A stretch of DNA of 6,408 nt from Desulfarculus sp. (GTDB lineage Bacteria; Desulfobacterota; Desulfarculia; Desulfarculales; Desulfarculaceae): the NCBI GenBank assembly GCA_020216625.1, contig JAIUYB010000137.1, positions 1 through 6,408 of the forward strand, written 5' to 3'. The translations under genes were made by a program, and so were the position numbers. Shown here piece after piece: positions 4,327 to 6,408 of this stretch (the first letter of the stretch is position 1; every line of letters starts with the position of its first letter). The notes under the pieces are model-generated. The model saw only the letters and a program-made list of their open reading frames with translations. It was not told the DNA's origin and made no database searches.

Positions 4327-5526
4327 ATGAAGAAGTTTTTCGCGATTCTGGCGGCGGTGGCGGTGCTGGGCCTGGCTCTGCCGGTCCTGGCTGCCGACGC
4401 CCCCGGCACCAACGTCGTGGTCGGCGGCCGCATCCTGACCGACCTTGGCTGGCACAAGTCCTCCAAGGAGCTGACCAGCAACGGTAAAGAGGATGTGACC
4501 ACCGCGTTCGTGAGCCTGGCTGGCCACTCCTACCTGAACGCCAAGTTCACCAGCGCCGACAAGTCCACCGGTGGCTTCATCGAGCTGGGCCTGGGCTCCA
4601 AGCTGGGCAACGCTGAGACCGTCAGCCTCCGCTACGCCTACGGCTGGTGGAAGGTCGGCAACTGCCGCCTGGTCGCCGGTCATGACGATGGCTGGTTGGG
4701 CACCCTGAAGCACGCTCCCAAGCAGTACTTCGGCCTGACCGAGTCCGGCAAGCTGCTGCTCTCCAACTGGGGCTACATCTACTCCGGCCGTCATCCTCAG
4801 GCCCGGTTCGAGTGGATGAAGGACAACATGGGCTTCGCCGTGTCCTTGGTTCAGCCTCTGGCTGAGCTGACCCCGCAGCAGACCGGCGGCCTCGCCACCG
4901 GTTCCACCGCCCTGCCGGGCACCGTGGACATCTACGCCAATCTGCCCCGCATCGACCTGGCCACCCAGTTCACCTTCGGCGGCCTGTGGGTTGGCCCCAG
5001 CTTCGGTTGGGCCCAGTTCAAGATCGAGAAGGGCGCCAACACCATGAAGGATGACACCATCACTTCTTGGGTGGCGATCCTGCCCGCGAAGTTCACCGTG
5101 GGTCCCTTCACCGCCAAGGCCGAGATCCACTGGGGTCAGAACAACGAGTACGAGTGGAACGGCGTCAACAGCGGCCTGAAGAACCTGCCCCGTTCGGTGG
5201 CTTTCCGCAAGGCTGACGGCTCCATCGAAGACACCCGCAACGTGGGTGGCTTCCTGGCCCTCGAGTACAAGCTGACCTCCGCTCTGGAGGTCACCGCGGG
5301 CTACGGCATCGAGAAGCTGCAGAACGACGCGTGGAAGAAGGACCAGGGCTTCCAGAACGACGAATACACCCGTCAGGGCATGTTCGTGGCCTTCCCCTAC
5401 ACCATCACCAAGAACTTCTCGATTCACCCCGAGTTCAACTACTTCAACTACGGCGACGCCGTCACCAACAACGCCGACCAGGGCAACGAGTGGATGCTGG
5501 GCCTCCAGTTCCGCTTCGTGTTCTAG
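4327..5526 (+). CDS. outer-membrane beta-barrel porin-like protein
   Basis: A 399-residue protein with a clear Sec signal peptide: MKK, a hydrophobic core (residues 4-18) and a VLA-ADAP cleavage site, probably after A22. The mature part is rich in Gly, aromatic and amphipathic alternating segments, such as GGFIELGLGSKL, VSLRYAYGWWKV, TAGYGIEKL and FSIHPEFNYFNYG. It ends in GLQFRFVF, the terminal-Phe beta-signal recognised by the BAM complex. This fits a trimeric-type or general porin allowing small solutes across the outer membrane. The ATG at 4327 is chosen because the signal peptide starts there; GGAG (4312-4315) lies 11 bases and AAGGG (4318-4322) 4 bases upstream. Many GCT, GGT, CGT and TCC codons appear relative to its neighbours, suggesting high expression. 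A 12-base-stem terminator follows. Specific porin family and substrate are not recognised. Confidence 0.85.
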   Translation: MKKFFAILAAVAVLGLALPVLAADAPGTNVVVGGRILTDLGWHKSSKELTSNGKEDVTTAFVSLAGHSYLNAKFTSADKSTGGFIELGLGSKLGNAETVSLRYAYGWWKVGNCRLVAGHDDGWLGTLKHAPKQYFGLTESGKLLLSNWGYIYSGRHPQARFEWMKDNMGFAVSLVQPLAELTPQQTGGLATGSTALPGTVDIYANLPRIDLATQFTFGGLWVGPSFGWAQFKIEKGANTMKDDTITSWVAILPAKFTVGPFTAKAEIHWGQNNEYEWNGVNSGLKNLPRSVAFRKADGSIEDTRNVGGFLALEYKLTSALEVTAGYGIEKLQNDAWKKDQGFQNDEYTRQGMFVAFPYTITKNFSIHPEFNYFNYGDAVTNNADQGNEWMLGLQFRFVF

Positions 5527-5551
5527 TCGTCTAGCCTAAAATCACCCAGGA

Positions 5552-5588
5552 AGGGCCGGGGTCATGCGACCCCGGCCCTCTCCTTTTG
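5552..5588 (+). terminator. intrinsic terminator of the porin gene
   Basis: GGGCCGGGGTC (5553-5563) and GACCCCGGCCC (5568-5578) form a perfect 11-bp stem with loop ATGC, extended to 12 bp by A5552-T5579, followed by the T-rich CTCCTTTTG. It lies 25 bases after the porin stop codon. It may also stop reverse-strand transcripts from the converging wrbA-like gene, although the T tract on that side is poor. Confidence 0.92.
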
Positions 5589-5608
5589 CTCACTGGGGTG
5601 GGCGGGAC

Positions 5609-6235
5609 TCAGGATTGACCGCGCTTCAGGGCCAGGGTGATCTCCGCCACCCGCCTTCCCTGGGCCCGGGCCAGGTCCAATTCCGCCGGGGTGGGCTGCC
5701 GCGAGCCGTCGGGGCCGGCGATGGTGCTGGCGCCATAGGGCGTGCCGCCGGTCATCTCGCCCTGGGCGTTGAGCAGGGGATTGCTGAAGGGCACCCCCAC
5801 CAGAATCATGCCGTGGTGCAGCAAGGTGGTGTGGAAGCTGACCAGGGTGGTCTCCTGTCCGCCGTGCTGGGTGGCGGTGGAGGTGAAGACGCTGCCCACC
5901 TTGCCGATCAGTCCCCCCGAAGCCCAGATCGCGCCGGTCTGGTCCAGGAAGTTACGCATCTGGGCGCACATCATGCCAAAACGGGTGGGGGTGCCGAAGA
6001 TCACGGCGTCGGCCTCTGGCAATCGGCCAGGCTCGGCCAGGGGCACCGTGGCAAAGGCCTGACGCAGGGCCTTGGCGCCGGTGCGCTCCAAGGCCGCCTC
6101 GGGCACCAGCTCCGCCACCTGATATAACTCCGGAATCGCCCCCTTCACCTGGCCAACACCTTCCGCCACCGCCACGGCCATTTTGTGAATATGGCCGAAC
6201 ATGCTGTAGAAAATAACCTGGACCTTGACGTTCAT
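5609..6235 (-). CDS. wrbA: WrbA-type NAD(P)H:quinone oxidoreductase (flavodoxin-like)
   Basis: A 208-residue protein of normal WrbA length, an FMN enzyme that reduces quinones by two electrons and so avoids semiquinone radicals. The N-terminal [16 protein letters not shown] (residues 5-20) is the FMN phosphate-binding loop. [21 protein letters not shown] (81-101) and [12 protein letters not shown] (117-128) are signature WrbA segments, followed by [13 protein letters not shown] and the [12 protein letters not shown] loop (163-174). The ATG at 6235-6233 is preferred because GGGAGG (6246-6241 on the reverse strand) lies 5 bases upstream and the protein then begins like other family members; the frame extends further back without similarity. 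It converges on the porin gene with 82 bases between the stops, so it is a separate transcription unit. Confidence 0.95.
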   Translation of the reverse strand: MNVKVQVIFYSMFGHIHKMAVAVAEGVGQVKGAIPELYQVAELVPEAALERTGAKALRQAFATVPLAEPGRLPEADAVIFGTPTRFGMMCAQMRNFLDQTGAIWASGGLIGKVGSVFTSTATQHGGQETTLVSFHTTLLHHGMILVGVPFSNPLLNAQGEMTGGTPYGASTIAGPDGSRQPTPAELDLARAQGRRVAEITLALKRGQS

Positions 6236-6297
6236 GATCGCCTCCCGGTTAAGCAGGGAAAAGAATCGGCATCCGGGGCCAACGCCCCTTTCCCACC

Positions 6298-6327
6298 ATG
6301 ATAGAGCCCTAGCCAACTCGTGGTCCA
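6298..6327 (-). promoter_or_regulatory. possible wrbA promoter
   Basis: On the reverse strand TGGACC (6327-6322) and TATCAT (6303-6298) are spaced by 18 bases, matching -35 and -10 boxes at 4/6 and 5/6. Transcription would start near 6291, leaving a leader of roughly 55 bases. Within that leader GGGGC (6275-6279) and GCCCC (6284-6288) can form a small hairpin. Confidence 0.35.
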
Positions 6328-6408
6328 GAAAAGGCTGATGGCCATTTGGCAGCGAATCGACACGGCTGGGTTGGTTTTGTTAGGCTAATGAATAGGGGGC
6401 GGTCGCCT
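6328..6408. other. intergenic end of the window, no gene seen
   Basis: This stretch upstream of the wrbA promoter contains a small palindrome ATGGCCAT (6338-6345) flanked by GCTG (6334-6337) and CAGC (6350-6353), then an AT-richer run at 6370-6394. I see no coding frame with a ribosome site and no convincing promoter for a rightward gene before the window ends. Confidence 0.3.

Noticed and set aside
4101..4487. 128-codon forward open frame in the porin leader
   Set aside because: It overlaps the porin in another frame, its sequence is Gly/Arg-rich and unlike any known family, and no clear ribosome site precedes it.
4018..5427. 469-codon reverse-strand open frame opposite the porin
   Set aside because: The product is repetitive and Gly/Val/Leu/Gln-rich with no recognisable domain, while the forward strand encodes a signal peptide and a terminal-Phe barrel.
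6275..6291. GGGGC-CAAC-GCCCC hairpin followed by TTT as a rightward terminator
   Set aside because: The stem is only 5 bp, the T run is short, and no rightward gene ends here; it more likely belongs to the wrbA leader or is chance.
6236..6316. 27-residue N-terminal extension of the WrbA-like protein
   Set aside because: The extension has no similarity to the family, and GGGAGG lies just upstream of the ATG at 6235.

Overview
The window is GC-rich, densely coding bacterial DNA with seven protein genes and no RNA genes, insertion sequences or CRISPR arrays that I can see. The gene mix (a DsrE2-type sulfur-carrier-like protein, a divergent thioredoxin-reductase-like flavoprotein, a WrbA-type quinone reductase and a Gram-negative beta-barrel porin) together with the composition suggests an anaerobic Gram-negative bacterium, plausibly a GC-rich Desulfobacterota (former Deltaproteobacteria). 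That placement is inference; no marker gene is present.

Layout. 1-978 is the 3' part of a gene for a TolB/PD40-type propeller joined to a CBM-like beta-sandwich. After a 132-base gap with a promoter and hairpins, 1111-2013 encodes a thioredoxin-reductase-like flavoprotein, followed at 2074-2622 by an isochorismatase-family cysteine hydrolase, probably in the same transcript. The 188-base gap 2623-2810 holds a strong palindromic hairpin and several repeats leading to a MarR-family regulator (2811-3311, TTG start). A 167-base gap leads to the dsrE2-like gene (3479-4021). A 305-base gap (4022-4326) carries a long-range inverted repeat, a predicted promoter and a structured leader for an outer-membrane porin (4327-5526), which ends in a textbook intrinsic terminator. 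A WrbA-type reductase gene (5609-6235) converges on it from the reverse strand, and its upstream region runs to the window end.

How the parts may fit together. Four of the seven products are redox- or thiol-related: a CxxC flavoprotein disulfide reductase, a single-cysteine DsrE2 protein, WrbA, and a cysteine-dependent hydrolase. A MarR regulator sits between two of them, and a short motif (TGATAAC) occurs both upstream of marR and upstream of dsrE2, so local control by the MarR protein is a reasonable hypothesis. The proteins belong to known families. The least ordinary features are the flavoprotein that keeps its redox CxxC but lacks the usual NADPH-binding residues, the DsrE2 gene standing without visible sulfur-relay partners, and the dense palindromes and repeats in the intergenic gaps. 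I found no convincing wholly new system.
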